Both the position numbers and the translations under genes were made by a program. From positions 496,001 to 560,000 of the forward strand of contig NZ_JAJEJP010000002.1 in the NCBI RefSeq assembly GCF_021390495.1: DNA of 64,000 nucleotides, written 5' to 3'. Positions 1-7,972 of this stretch are shown here, piece after piece. Under the pieces are notes generated by a model. That model had not been told where the DNA came from and searched no databases. It saw only the letters and a program-made list of their open reading frames with translations. Source of the stretch: Paraburkholderia sp. ZP32-5. GTDB taxonomy: Bacteria; Pseudomonadota; Gammaproteobacteria; Burkholderiales; Burkholderiaceae. Within the stretch, counting starts at the first letter, position 1. Each line of letters opens with the position of its first letter.

Positions 1-566
1 AGCATACCGACCGCGAACCAGCCGCCGCGTAATGCCCAGTCGCTGTGACCATGGCTTGCCCATACGTGGAAGAGCACGTTGAGCAGCGCGAGCAAGCCGA
101 GCGCGAGCGGCAAAAAGACATTGTGACGATTCTTCGCCGTTAGCAGCACGCGCAACAGAACGAGCGCAACCACGGGCAGAAACGCGACGTCCACGATGGC
201 GCCGAGCGGATTCACGCCGCGCCACATCAGAAGCCGGCCCGCGAGCCAGAGCAGCCACAGCGCGGCAAGACCGGCGCCATGCGCGGGATTCACGCTGGTC
301 CACGCGCGCACGGCAGTCAGCAAAAAACCCACGACGATCGCGGCGCCAAATCCAAAGATCATTTCATGCACATGCCACAGCGTTCCCGACATGTATGACG
401 TGGAATTCAGCAGCGGCCAGCCGGCCAACGCGCCGAGCCACAGCAGCATCGCGATGCCGCCGAACAGCGCGCCGGCCAGGTAGAAAGGTCTGAATCCGAG
501 TGCCCATAGCGCAATGCGTGGGGTGTTGTTGACTCGGTCCGATTCGATGTTGATGGCCGGCTTCAT
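1..566 (-). CDS. nnrS: NnrS family membrane protein, C-terminus cut by window edge
   Basis: The reverse strand reads from an ATG at 564-566 off the left edge, giving about 188 residues without a stop. The N-terminus (MKPAINIESD) is followed by an ALGFRPFYLAG segment and a WHVHEMIFGFG stretch, which are typical of NnrS haem/copper membrane proteins linked to nitric-oxide tolerance. Several hydrophobic helices are visible, and conserved His residues lie in the HVHE motif. An intact family member has roughly 400 residues, so about half is seen. It is transcribed away from the aromatic clusters and is probably unrelated to them. The family call is fairly firm; the role in NO stress is family knowledge only. 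Confidence 0.8.
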   Translation of the reverse strand, partial: MKPAINIESDRVNNTPRIALWALGFRPFYLAGALFGGIAMLLWLGALAGWPLLNSTSYMSGTLWHVHEMIFGFGAAIVVGFLLTAVRAWTSVNPAHGAGLAALWLLWLAGRLLMWRGVNPLGAIVDVAFLPVVALVLLRVLLTAKNRHNVFLPLALGLLALLNVLFHVWASHGHSDWALRGGWFAVGM

Positions 567-617
567 GGCTGCTCCAAACGGCGACTAGGCGTTGATTCAT
601 CTTATACGTCGGCGTTT

Positions 618-635
618 TTCGTCGCATGCGACGAA
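618..635. promoter_or_regulatory. Perfect 18-bp palindrome upstream of nnrS
   Basis: TTCGTCGCATGCGACGAA is its own exact reverse complement. It lies about 50 bases upstream of the nnrS start and could be an operator or a small cruciform. It does not match the AT-rich NsrR or FNR/NnrR consensus I know, so no regulator is assigned. Confidence 0.45.
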
Positions 636-757
636 TGTTCGCGATAGGGCGCGCGGTGCAACGGGCATGTCGGTGTTCATCGGAGGGGCGTTTTGTCGGC
701 GAGCTTCACGCCGTGCGTTGGGACGTAGTGCATTCAAAACCGCGAAAAGCCGGGGAA

Positions 758-780
758 ATTTTGTAGGCAAAATTGGCCAA
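758..780. promoter_or_regulatory. Candidate GntR/FCD operator 1 (TTGTAGGCAA core)
   Basis: The core TTGTAGGCAA (761-770) fits the FadR-subfamily pattern TnGTnnnnAnnA loosely. It is embedded in a 23-base arm that repeats, inverted, at 891-915 (shared GGCCAATTTT and CTACAAAAT blocks with a 2-base gap). The two arms frame about 110 bases upstream of module 1. Nothing else that looks coding is seen between 567 and 964. Confidence 0.45.
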
Positions 781-890
781 TCGCCGGCAATGGTAAGACG
801 AGAAAATCAGGCAGCCAGCCCAGATGAATTCAATTCATCCGCTAAATAACGCGGGTAAACGATTGTCGATCTGGTCAAAACTCGTCTTGA

Positions 891-915
891 CCGGCCAATT
901 TTTTGTCTACAAAAT
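891..915. promoter_or_regulatory. Candidate GntR/FCD operator 2 (TTGTCTACAA core)
   Basis: The core TTGTCTACAA (903-912) matches TTGTnnACAA exactly and is flanked by further T and A runs. It lies about 50 bases upstream of the chosen start of the first hydrolase gene, where a repressor of that promoter would sit. Together with 758-780 it forms an inverted pair. The likely binder is one of the two GntR/FCD proteins in this window; that is inference. Confidence 0.55.
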
Positions 916-964
916 CGTCACTGAAATTGATAAAACACATCTCTTCCCCTCATCCGGTACTACG

Positions 965-1813
965 ATGAAAACGCAATTCGCCGACATCGATGGCCTGATC
1001 ACGCGGTATCTGATTGCCGGCGAAGGCCCGTTGCTGCTGCTCGTGCATCCGGTCGGTTATCCGGCCGAGATTTACGCGCGTAATCTCGATGCGCTCGCCA
1101 CGCAGCGCACGGTCGTCGCGATGGATTTGCCGGGCCAGGGCTTTTCGGCCGCGCCTTCGGCCTGGGCACCCGCGCCGCAAGTCGTGATGGCGCGCCACGC
1201 GGCAGCGCTCGCGACGCATCTCGGTCACGAACGCTTCTCGATCGTCGGCAGCTCGCTCGGCGGACTGGTCGCGGCGCTGGTTGCATTGAATGCGCCGGAG
1301 CGCGTCGAGCGGCTCGTGCTGATCGGCACCGGTTCGGTGTTCAACGAGCCGCACGGCCAGCCTGAAGTGCTGCAGCGCGTGTATGCAAACGGCTCGCGCG
1401 TGTACGCGGATCCGTCGTTCGCGACGCTGCGCGCGCGTATCGCCAACACCTGCTTTATCGCGCCCGAAGCCGACGACATCCTGCTCGCGCATATGACTGC
1501 GTACGCGTGGCCGGGCGCGGCCGATCACTATCGGCAAATCGTCGACACGCTTGCCGCGACGATCGCCGATCCCGAATGCAACGCCTATCCGCATCTCGAA
1601 CGTATGACGATGCCGACGCTGATCGTCGCCGGTGACGAAGACACGCGCACGTCGATCGACGCGCATCGGCGCGGCGGCGCGCGGATGCGCGATGCGCGCC
1701 TTCTGACCTTCGCGCGCTGCGGACATCTGCCGTTTCTCGAATGCGCGAGCGCATTCAACGAAGCCGTCGATACCTTCCTGCGCGGTGGCGAAGTAGGCGA
1801 ACGTCTTGCTTGA
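965..1813 (+). CDS. Alpha/beta hydrolase, putative meta-cleavage product (C-C bond) hydrolase, module 1
   Basis: The protein has 282 residues starting at ATG 965. An earlier in-frame ATG at 824 would place the operator inside the gene and adds residues with no fold similarity. The alpha/beta-hydrolase fold is shown by the HPVGY oxyanion region (about 28-32), the nucleophile elbow GSSLG with Ser97, the acid in GDEDT (about 223) and the histidine in CGHLPFLE. The size and the ring-cleavage genes downstream suggest hydrolysis of a ring-opened product, as in the MhpC/BphD group. A generic esterase cannot be excluded. It is the first gene of module 1, 52 bases before the oxygenase. Confidence 0.75.
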   Translation: MKTQFADIDGLITRYLIAGEGPLLLLVHPVGYPAEIYARNLDALATQRTVVAMDLPGQGFSAAPSAWAPAPQVVMARHAAALATHLGHERFSIVGSSLGGLVAALVALNAPERVERLVLIGTGSVFNEPHGQPEVLQRVYANGSRVYADPSFATLRARIANTCFIAPEADDILLAHMTAYAWPGAADHYRQIVDTLAATIADPECNAYPHLERMTMPTLIVAGDEDTRTSIDAHRRGGARMRDARLLTFARCGHLPFLECASAFNEAVDTFLRGGEVGERLA

Positions 1814-1865
1814 ATTCATGGTGACGCCTCGCGTCGCGCAACCTCGATAGCCTGTGGAGAACGAT

Positions 1866-3212
1866 ATGCAGCAAGCCGTAGTGCGACCGCCGACGCATAA
1901 CAGCGCCGACGCGGACCTTGCAATCGACGATCTGGTGCGCGACGACCGCGTGCGCGCCGATGTGTACACCGACGCGCATCTGTTCGATCTCGAGATGGAA
2001 CGCGTCTTCAATCGCGCGTGGATTTTCATGGCGCACGAGAGCCAGGTGCCGAATGCAGGCGATTTCGTGACATCGGCGATTGGGCGTCAGCCGGTGATCG
2101 TCGTGCGCGATGCGAAGGGTGCGATCAATGTGTTGTACAACCGTTGTCCGCATCGCGGGGCGATCGTGTGCCGTGAGTCGGAGGGCAATACGCACCGCTT
2201 CGCCTGCCCATATCACGGCTGGAATTTCCGCATCGATGGCGAGCTGTCCGGCATTCCATTTCGCTCCGCGTACGACGACGAATTCCTGCAAAGCGAGGAC
2301 TTATCGCTCGCGCGCGTCGCGCGGGTCGAAAACTATCGCGGCTTCGTGTTCGCGTGCGCGTCGCACGACGGTCCTTCGCTCGTCGATTACATCGGCCCGC
2401 TAAAAGACGGCATCGACAATCTGCTCGACCGCTCGCCGAGCGGCGAGGTATTCGTGTCGGCGGGCGTGCATCGCTATCGCTACAAGGGCAACTGGAAGAT
2501 GCAGCTCGAAAACGGGCTCGACGAATATCACCCGCCGTTTTCGCATGCATCGACGGTACGTCCCGGCGGTCAGCAACTGCAACGTGCGTATGCGGCGAAG
2601 ACCGGCTACAAGGTGCTGTCCGACAAGGACCCGAACGAAGCCGATGCGAAGTCGCACTACGACCACGGCGAAGTGCACGGCGCGCGCTACGGCCAGGCCT
2701 ATCTGACGATTCCCGATGCAACACGCCGCAGCGAACTCGAAGTGCCCGAATACCGGCAAGGTCTGATTGATCGGCATGGCGAACAACGCGCGCTCGAGAT
2801 CATCGAGAACAGCAATATGAGCAACGCGGTGTTCTACCCGAGCCTGATCGTGCGCGTCAGCGGCAACATGCATATCCGCGTGGTGCGGCCGATTTCCGTC
2901 GGTGAAACTGAGGTACTGGTGTGGCCGATGCAAGTGAAGGGCGTGCCGGAGCAGGTCAACAAGGGCATCGTGCGCTACGCCAATGTGCACGTATCGGTCA
3001 GCTCGTTCGTGCAAACCGATGACCTCGAAATTTTCGAGCGCGTGTACGAAGGGCTGCAAGCGCGTCAGCCGCAGTGGGTGATGCTCGCGCGCGGTGTCGG
3101 GCGCGAATGGGACGGTCCGTATCCGGACGAGAAGGTCGGCTACGCGACATGGGAAACCGGCATGCGCGCGCAGTTTCGTTACTGGAAGCAACTGATGTCG
3201 GAGAACACGTGA
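1866..3212 (+). CDS. Rieske ring-hydroxylating oxygenase, alpha subunit, module 1
   Basis: The protein has 448 residues. The ATG at 1866 is preferred over a GTG at 1854 because GGAG at 1856-1859 is correctly spaced for it. The Rieske [2Fe-2S] ligands are C94-x-H96 (CPHRG) and C114-x2-H117 (CPYHGW). The mononuclear iron site shows in the DEYHPPFSH motif: D219 bridges to the Rieske cluster, and H222 and H227 bind iron. It resembles alpha subunits of the benzoate/anthranilate/phenylpropionate dioxygenase class that pair with a small beta subunit. No ferredoxin or reductase is encoded nearby, so electrons must come from elsewhere. The substrate is unknown. The stop overlaps the next start by one base (TGATG). 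Confidence 0.9.
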   Translation: MQQAVVRPPTHNSADADLAIDDLVRDDRVRADVYTDAHLFDLEMERVFNRAWIFMAHESQVPNAGDFVTSAIGRQPVIVVRDAKGAINVLYNRCPHRGAIVCRESEGNTHRFACPYHGWNFRIDGELSGIPFRSAYDDEFLQSEDLSLARVARVENYRGFVFACASHDGPSLVDYIGPLKDGIDNLLDRSPSGEVFVSAGVHRYRYKGNWKMQLENGLDEYHPPFSHASTVRPGGQQLQRAYAAKTGYKVLSDKDPNEADAKSHYDHGEVHGARYGQAYLTIPDATRRSELEVPEYRQGLIDRHGEQRALEIIENSNMSNAVFYPSLIVRVSGNMHIRVVRPISVGETEVLVWPMQVKGVPEQVNKGIVRYANVHVSVSSFVQTDDLEIFERVYEGLQARQPQWVMLARGVGREWDGPYPDEKVGYATWETGMRAQFRYWKQLMSENT

Positions 3213-3754
3213 TGGCGACGCTGACCGAAGACGCACCGGCGATCCGCTTGCCGGTGCCCGCGAGTGCGGATGTGCAGGCGTTTCTGCTGCTCGAAGCCGA
3301 TCTGCTCGATCGCCGCGAACTCGACGCATGGCTTTCGCTGTATACGAAAGACGCCGTCTACTGGATGCCCGCCGAGCCGGGCGAACCCGATCCCGAGCAG
3401 CGCATTTCGCTGTTCTACGACGATCGCTCGATTCTCGAAGATCGCGTCTGGCGGTTGGGTCATCCGAAGATGTTTTCGCAGAATCCGCCGGCACGTCAGG
3501 TGCGCGTGTTGTCGACACCAGTGCTTGCCGATGTAGATCCATGCGCAAACAGCGATACAAACGGCAACGCCTCGCGCGTAACCGTGCGCACCAAGTTCGT
3601 GATGTTCGAACATCGTCTGCGCGAGCAGCGCACATTCGGTGGCGAATACGTGCATACGCTCGTCGATCACGGCGACGGCTGGCGCATCGCGCGCAAGCTC
3701 GTGCATCTCGTGAATTGCGACGCGGTGTTGTGGAATATCGGCGTGCCGATCTGA
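3212..3754 (+). CDS. Ring-hydroxylating oxygenase, beta subunit, module 1
   Basis: The protein has 180 residues and starts inside the TGATG overlap with the alpha gene, which implies translational coupling. The fold is the NTF2/SnoaL-like cone of small dioxygenase subunits. Recognisable segments are the N-terminal LLLEADLLDRRELDAWL, then DAVYWMP (about 46-52), ISLFYDDR and, near the C-terminus, the RIARKLVHLVNCDA strand. It has a structural role in the alpha3beta3 hexamer and no metal ligands. A short insertion (about residues 109-117, CANSDTNGN) is not present in the module 2 homologue at 11382. Confidence 0.88.
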   Translation: MATLTEDAPAIRLPVPASADVQAFLLLEADLLDRRELDAWLSLYTKDAVYWMPAEPGEPDPEQRISLFYDDRSILEDRVWRLGHPKMFSQNPPARQVRVLSTPVLADVDPCANSDTNGNASRVTVRTKFVMFEHRLREQRTFGGEYVHTLVDHGDGWRIARKLVHLVNCDAVLWNIGVPI

Positions 3755-3767
3755 ACCGGAGATATCG

Positions 3768-4718
3768 ATGACGATCCGCTTTCATCCGCGCCGGCTCGGC
3801 CACGTCAATCTGTGGGTACACGATCTGGAGCGCTCGATCCGTTTCTACGAAACCGTGTGCGGTATCGCGCTGGTCAGGCGCGAGCGCGACATCCTGATTG
3901 GCTTCCATTCGAACGGCAACACGCATCACGATATCGGTCTGATCGAGACGTCGAAGGGCTTTGATCGCATTGGCCGCGACGGCAGCGTGCAGATTCCGAA
4001 AACGCGCGGCGTTGCGGTCGGGCTCAATCATCTCGGCTGGGAAATGGAGAACGAGGCGGAACTGGTCGCCGCGTATCAACGTGCGCTAACAACAGGCGAC
4101 AGGTACCGCGCGCTCGATCATCTGATTTCGCACAGCATCTATCTGTCCGATCCCGACGGCAACGGTCACGAGTTTTACGCCGATGCGATTCCCGACTGGC
4201 GCGTCGTGTACAACCTCGATCGCGACGACGAGGTCACCGCGCATTGGGATCCGCTCGCGCAGCCCGCCGACGCCACGCCGTTCTATGTTGAGCAGGCGCC
4301 GATTTCGCGGGTCGACGGCGCGCCGCTGCATCCATCGCATCTGTGCGGCGCGACGATCGCGACATCGAATTTCGAAGCGATGTGGGCATTCTTCGCCGAA
4401 GTGGCCGGCCTCACGCCGCTCGATACGCAACGCCGCGATGGCAAACGCCGCGCGCAGTTCGCGGGCGGTGTCGGCCGCGTCGATCTGACGCTCGCCGAAG
4501 TGGCGGGCGACGCGCGTCGCGGCCTGCAGTCGTTCACGTTCGAACTCGATGAGACCGGCGATCTGATGGCGCTAGGCCGCGCGTTGAGCGCACGCACCGG
4601 CATTGCCGCGCGCGTCGATCGCGATGAGCGGCGCGAAGCGCTGACATTCGACGATCCGGACGGCTTCGCGCTGCGCTTCGTCAATCCGCTGCACGCGCGG
4701 CAACGCGCGCCGGCCTGA
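3768..4718 (+). CDS. Two-domain VOC (type I) extradiol dioxygenase, module 1
   Basis: The protein has 316 residues in two vicinal-oxygen-chelate repeats. In the N-terminal repeat the expected metal ligands are visible: H12 (LGHVNLWV), H88 (NHLGW) and E135 (GHEFYAD). In the C-terminal repeat the matching positions read Ala (LCGATIAT), Phe/Thr (FTFELDE) and Arg (FALRFVNP), so that half seems unable to bind metal. Classical catechol 2,3-dioxygenases usually use the C-terminal half. The context, after a Rieske oxygenase and with a hydrolase, supports cleavage of a catechol-type ring. The exact substrate and even the ring-cleaving activity are inferred. Confidence 0.78.
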   Translation: MTIRFHPRRLGHVNLWVHDLERSIRFYETVCGIALVRRERDILIGFHSNGNTHHDIGLIETSKGFDRIGRDGSVQIPKTRGVAVGLNHLGWEMENEAELVAAYQRALTTGDRYRALDHLISHSIYLSDPDGNGHEFYADAIPDWRVVYNLDRDDEVTAHWDPLAQPADATPFYVEQAPISRVDGAPLHPSHLCGATIATSNFEAMWAFFAEVAGLTPLDTQRRDGKRRAQFAGGVGRVDLTLAEVAGDARRGLQSFTFELDETGDLMALGRALSARTGIAARVDRDERREALTFDDPDGFALRFVNPLHARQRAPA

Positions 4719-4745
4719 TACGTTCAATCGACTACGGGGTCCGCG

Positions 4746-5843
4746 ATGAGATCAAAAACCACGATGATATGCAGCCTGTTCGCCGCATCGCTGCTGACGG
4801 TTGCGCAAGCGGCACGCGCGCAGGAGTACAAGGGGATGACGCTGCAGGTGCTCGGCGTCAATTCCGACATCAACGCGATCTATATGAAGACGGTCGGCGA
4901 GCCGTTCGAGAAACTGACGGGCGCAAAGCTCGTGATCGTCACCGGTTCGTCGACGGGCAATCTGTCGAAGGCATTGGTCGCGAAAGGCAAGACGCCGCCG
5001 TTTTCGGTGATCGCGCTGGAAAACCTGACACAGGCGCAAGCGATCTCCGCGGGCGCGATCCAGAAGCTCGACTACTCGAAGCTGCCGAACGCGAAAGACC
5101 TGGCACCAGGCGCGGTGCCGGTCGCCGGCTATGGTCCCGCGTTCGATTTCTTCCGCTTCGGCACCTGCGTGAACGTCGCGCAATACAAGGCGCACGATAT
5201 CGCGTTGCCGAAGAGTGTCGACGACTGGTTCAACCCGGCGATCGTGGGGCACAACATCCTGCCGACGCCGTCGAATTTCTGGTGGTCGACGGGGATGCAG
5301 GCGATCGCCGAACATTACGGCATACCGTTGTCGGACCCGACGCCGCTGTTCACGAAGTTGAAGACGATGAAGCCGATCGAGCTTTACACCGCTTCCGGTG
5401 ACGCACAGACGCAGTTGCAATCGGGCGCCGCGTGGCTCGCGCCCACTTCCGATGGCCGTTGTTACGCGTTGAAGCTCGCGGGTCAGCCGGTCGATTTCTT
5501 TCCGCTGAATCTGCATATCAAAGGCAAGACGTATCTGTACGCGATCGGCGTCGACACGTTCGAGATTCCATCCGGCGTGACCGGCAAACAGCTGGAACTC
5601 GCGCATATCTTCATCAACCTGAGCCTCGATCCGTCCGCGCAATTGCCGGTCACGCACCAGTTCGGCTATCCGCCCGCGAGTTTCACCGGCATCAAGCTGG
5701 CCGAAGCATTGCCGGAGGCGAAGAAAGCGAATATGTATGGCGACAGCTTTTCGTTCGACTCGCTGTATACGCCCGATGCCGCGCAATTCCTGCCGGTGAT
5801 GAACCATTGGATCGAGCTGTGGAATCAGACCTTCGCGCAATAA
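4746..5843 (+). CDS. Periplasmic substrate-binding protein, PotD-like, module 1
   Basis: The protein has 365 residues. A Sec signal peptide (MRSKTTMICS, hydrophobic core, cleavage near ARAQ-EYKG) is followed by a bilobal binding protein of the spermidine/putrescine or iron type. It is a close paralogue of the binding protein at 15015; both share the VLGVNSD, LVIVTGSS and VAGYGP blocks. No permease or ATPase is encoded in module 1, so this protein most likely feeds the transporter at 11912-14965. The ligand is probably the aromatic substrate or a related acid (inference). Confidence 0.82.
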   Translation: MRSKTTMICSLFAASLLTVAQAARAQEYKGMTLQVLGVNSDINAIYMKTVGEPFEKLTGAKLVIVTGSSTGNLSKALVAKGKTPPFSVIALENLTQAQAISAGAIQKLDYSKLPNAKDLAPGAVPVAGYGPAFDFFRFGTCVNVAQYKAHDIALPKSVDDWFNPAIVGHNILPTPSNFWWSTGMQAIAEHYGIPLSDPTPLFTKLKTMKPIELYTASGDAQTQLQSGAAWLAPTSDGRCYALKLAGQPVDFFPLNLHIKGKTYLYAIGVDTFEIPSGVTGKQLELAHIFINLSLDPSAQLPVTHQFGYPPASFTGIKLAEALPEAKKANMYGDSFSFDSLYTPDAAQFLPVMNHWIELWNQTFAQ

Positions 5844-5923
5844 AGCCGCGCGCGTGGGGGTATCATCGATCTTCCGCTTGTACCGCGCTGTATCGCGCGA
5901 CGCCGCTTTCTTATCGTTCCGAC

Positions 5924-6673
5924 ATGACCCGAAACACTGCTCCTCAATCTCACGCCGATGCCGACGAACTCGCGCTCGCGGCCGACAACGATGCCGACGC
6001 GGAAGATCTGCTGCCGTCGCTGATCTACCGGCAACTGCATCAGGACATCGTGTCGGGCGTGCTCGCGTCGGGCAAGGTGTTGCGTCAGGAGGAACTGGCG
6101 CGCCGCTTTCGCACGAGCCGCGTGCCGCTGCGCGAAGCGCTGAGCCGTCTCGAAGCGGAAGGCCTGATCGAATTGCGGCCGCGGCGCGGCTATGCGGTGG
6201 TCGAACTCGATGCGCAGGCAATCGTCGAGATCTACGAACTGCGGATGGTGATCGAGGAGCATGCGGGCGCGATCGCGGCGCGGGCACGCACGCCGGAGGA
6301 CATCGCGGAGGTCGAGCAATTGCTGATCGCGATGCGCAGGCTCGATCGTGCGTCGCCGAATTACGCGCAGGAGTGGACCGCGCTGAACTACCGCTTTCAT
6401 TTGCGGATCATCGAAGCGAGCCGGCGCAAGCGGCTGCTCAGAATCGCGCGCAATCTGCGCGATTCGGTGGAGGCGTATCTTGCGGTCGATATTTCGATGA
6501 TTGCGTCGTTCGAAGACGCCGACGAAGAGCACACCGATATCTTCGAAGCGTTTCGCGCGGGCGATGCAACGGGCCTCGCCGAACTGTGCCGCAAGCATGT
6601 CGAGGATGCGTCGCGGCGCCTGCTGAAAATGGTGCGCGCGAGAGCGATCGCCGCGCAGTCACGGGACCGCTAA
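5924..6673 (+). CDS. GntR family regulator, FCD (FadR) subfamily, module 1
   Basis: The protein has 249 residues starting at ATG 5924. The N-terminal winged helix spans about residues 26-95, with the recognition region TSRVPLREALSRLE and the wing RPRRGYAVVEL. It is followed by the all-helical FCD effector domain (YELRMVIEEHAG through HTDIFEAFRAGD and the final His motif KHVEDASRRL). It is a near-duplicate of the regulator at 16097; the HTH is almost the same, so both may read the same operators. FCD proteins usually repress and release DNA on binding an organic acid. The TTGTnnACAA sites at 903, 761 and 7909 fit this class. Confidence 0.9.
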   Translation: MTRNTAPQSHADADELALAADNDADAEDLLPSLIYRQLHQDIVSGVLASGKVLRQEELARRFRTSRVPLREALSRLEAEGLIELRPRRGYAVVELDAQAIVEIYELRMVIEEHAGAIAARARTPEDIAEVEQLLIAMRRLDRASPNYAQEWTALNYRFHLRIIEASRRKRLLRIARNLRDSVEAYLAVDISMIASFEDADEEHTDIFEAFRAGDATGLAELCRKHVEDASRRLLKMVRARAIAAQSRDR

Positions 6674-6689
6674 CGCGCGGCGGTCCGTC

Positions 6690-7670
6690 TTATTCGCGCA
6701 CCAGCGCTCGCTCGTATTCGTCGCGCTCTGCTTGTGCTTCCGCATGCGCCCACGCACGAAACGCGGCAACCGCGTCGCGGCGTGCTACATGTTCATTCGA
6801 CACGAGGTAGTACGTCGATTCGAGCGTCAGCTCGAACGGGAAAGGTTTGACGAGCTTGCCGGCTTTCAGATGTTCGCGTGCCAGCGCGGGCGTGCTGACC
6901 GTGATGCCGAGTCCATCGACGGCCGCTTCCAGCGCGAGGATCGAATGAGAAAAATGCGGACCCGGCTGCGTATCCACATTCATGATGCCTTGTGCTTCGA
7001 GCCATGCATTCCAGTACGACTGCGGTCCGTACATCAGGCCGCGATCATCGTGTAGCAACTGATGACGGCCCAGCGTTTCGAGCGTCAATTCCGGTGGCGT
7101 GTCGAGCAGTTGTGGCGCGCATAGCGCGGTAATCGACAGCGGAAATAGCGGCGTGACCGCAAAGCCCGGATAGTCGCCCGCACCGAAAGCGACGACCACG
7201 TCGAGTTCGTCGCACCACGATTGCAGCGAATCGGTTTGCACCGCGCGCGTGCCGCCGAGCGAGCGGTACGCAAATTCACGCGTGCGCGTCGACACGCGAA
7301 TATCGACGCCTGGGTACTGCATCGCAAAGCGATGCAGACGCGGCATCAGCCAGCGCATCGCGAACGACGGCGGTGCGAGCACCGTCAGCACATCGCCGCC
7401 GCTCGCGCTGCCGATCAGCTCGATCGCATCCTTCAGCTTGCCGAAGCCGTCCTGCAGACACGGCAGCGCGACTTCGCCCGCGCTCGTCAGTTCGAGTCCG
7501 CCGGGCAGGCGGCGAAACAGCTTGGTGCCGAGCGTTTCTTCGAGATTCTGAATCTGATGACTGACCGCGGTCGGCGTCACGTTCAGTTCTTGCGCGGCTC
7601 GCTTGAAACTCAGCAGACGCGCGGCGACTTCGAAAGTTTTAAGCGCAGTGAGGGGTAGCGGACGGCTCAT
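6690..7670 (-). CDS. LysR family regulator, GcvA-like
   Basis: The protein has 326 residues. The N-terminal winged HTH runs from LPLTALKTFEVAARLLSF through LNVTPTAVSHQIQNLEE to KLFRRLPGGLELT, and a substrate-binding effector domain follows. TALKTFEVAARLLSFKRAAQELNVTPTAVSHQI is the signature of the GcvA/AmpR branch. It is divergent from the module 2 hydrolase and converges with the module 1 GntR gene, leaving a 16-base gap. It probably controls module 2 or itself from the divergent region, where a 7-bp inverted repeat lies at 7758-7778. Confidence 0.88.
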   Translation of the reverse strand: MSRPLPLTALKTFEVAARLLSFKRAAQELNVTPTAVSHQIQNLEETLGTKLFRRLPGGLELTSAGEVALPCLQDGFGKLKDAIELIGSASGGDVLTVLAPPSFAMRWLMPRLHRFAMQYPGVDIRVSTRTREFAYRSLGGTRAVQTDSLQSWCDELDVVVAFGAGDYPGFAVTPLFPLSITALCAPQLLDTPPELTLETLGRHQLLHDDRGLMYGPQSYWNAWLEAQGIMNVDTQPGPHFSHSILALEAAVDGLGITVSTPALAREHLKAGKLVKPFPFELTLESTYYLVSNEHVARRDAVAAFRAWAHAEAQAERDEYERALVRE

Positions 7671-7757
7671 AGGCAGGTGAATTTTTCTTTATCAGCGGAT
7701 GAAAAATGATCGGGTGACGCGAGCTTATTGCACCAATAATCTGATGCCTAGTTGAAG

Positions 7758-7778
7758 CGATTTTGAATCCAAAAATCG
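7758..7778. promoter_or_regulatory. Inverted repeat in the LysR/module 2 divergent region
   Basis: CGATTTT (7758-7764) and AAAATCG (7772-7778) are exact inverted arms around 7 bases, and the site includes a T-N11-A spacing as expected for LysR proteins. It lies 88 bases upstream of the LysR start. Autoregulation or activation of module 2 is a guess from position. Confidence 0.4.
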
Positions 7779-7908
7779 TCAGGCGTTCAACCGGGTCGTT
7801 GCGGATAGGGTTTTCACCAAGTCCCCTGTACGCAAGCATTTGCCGCGAGGCGGTGCGATCGGCGATCTGCCGTTGACGCTGAAACAGGCATGCGAGTACC
7901 GCGAATCT

Positions 7909-7918
7909 CTGTAGACAA
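7909..7918. promoter_or_regulatory. Candidate GntR/FCD operator 3 (CTGTAGACAA)
   Basis: This is the same TGTnnACAA core as the sites before module 1, here with AG in the centre (the reverse complement of TGTCTACA at 904-911). It lies 54 bases upstream of the module 2 hydrolase start, the same relative position as in module 1 (52 bases). That supports shared control by the paired GntR proteins. Confidence 0.5.
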
Positions 7919-7972
7919 TATTCAGTGTACGCACTCGCAATCGGTCTTACACCTCATCACTCTGGAGCGTTG

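Noticed and set aside
2400-4079. 559-codon open frame on the minus strand
   Set aside because: Antisense of the module 1 oxygenase and dioxygenase genes; biased composition and no motif.
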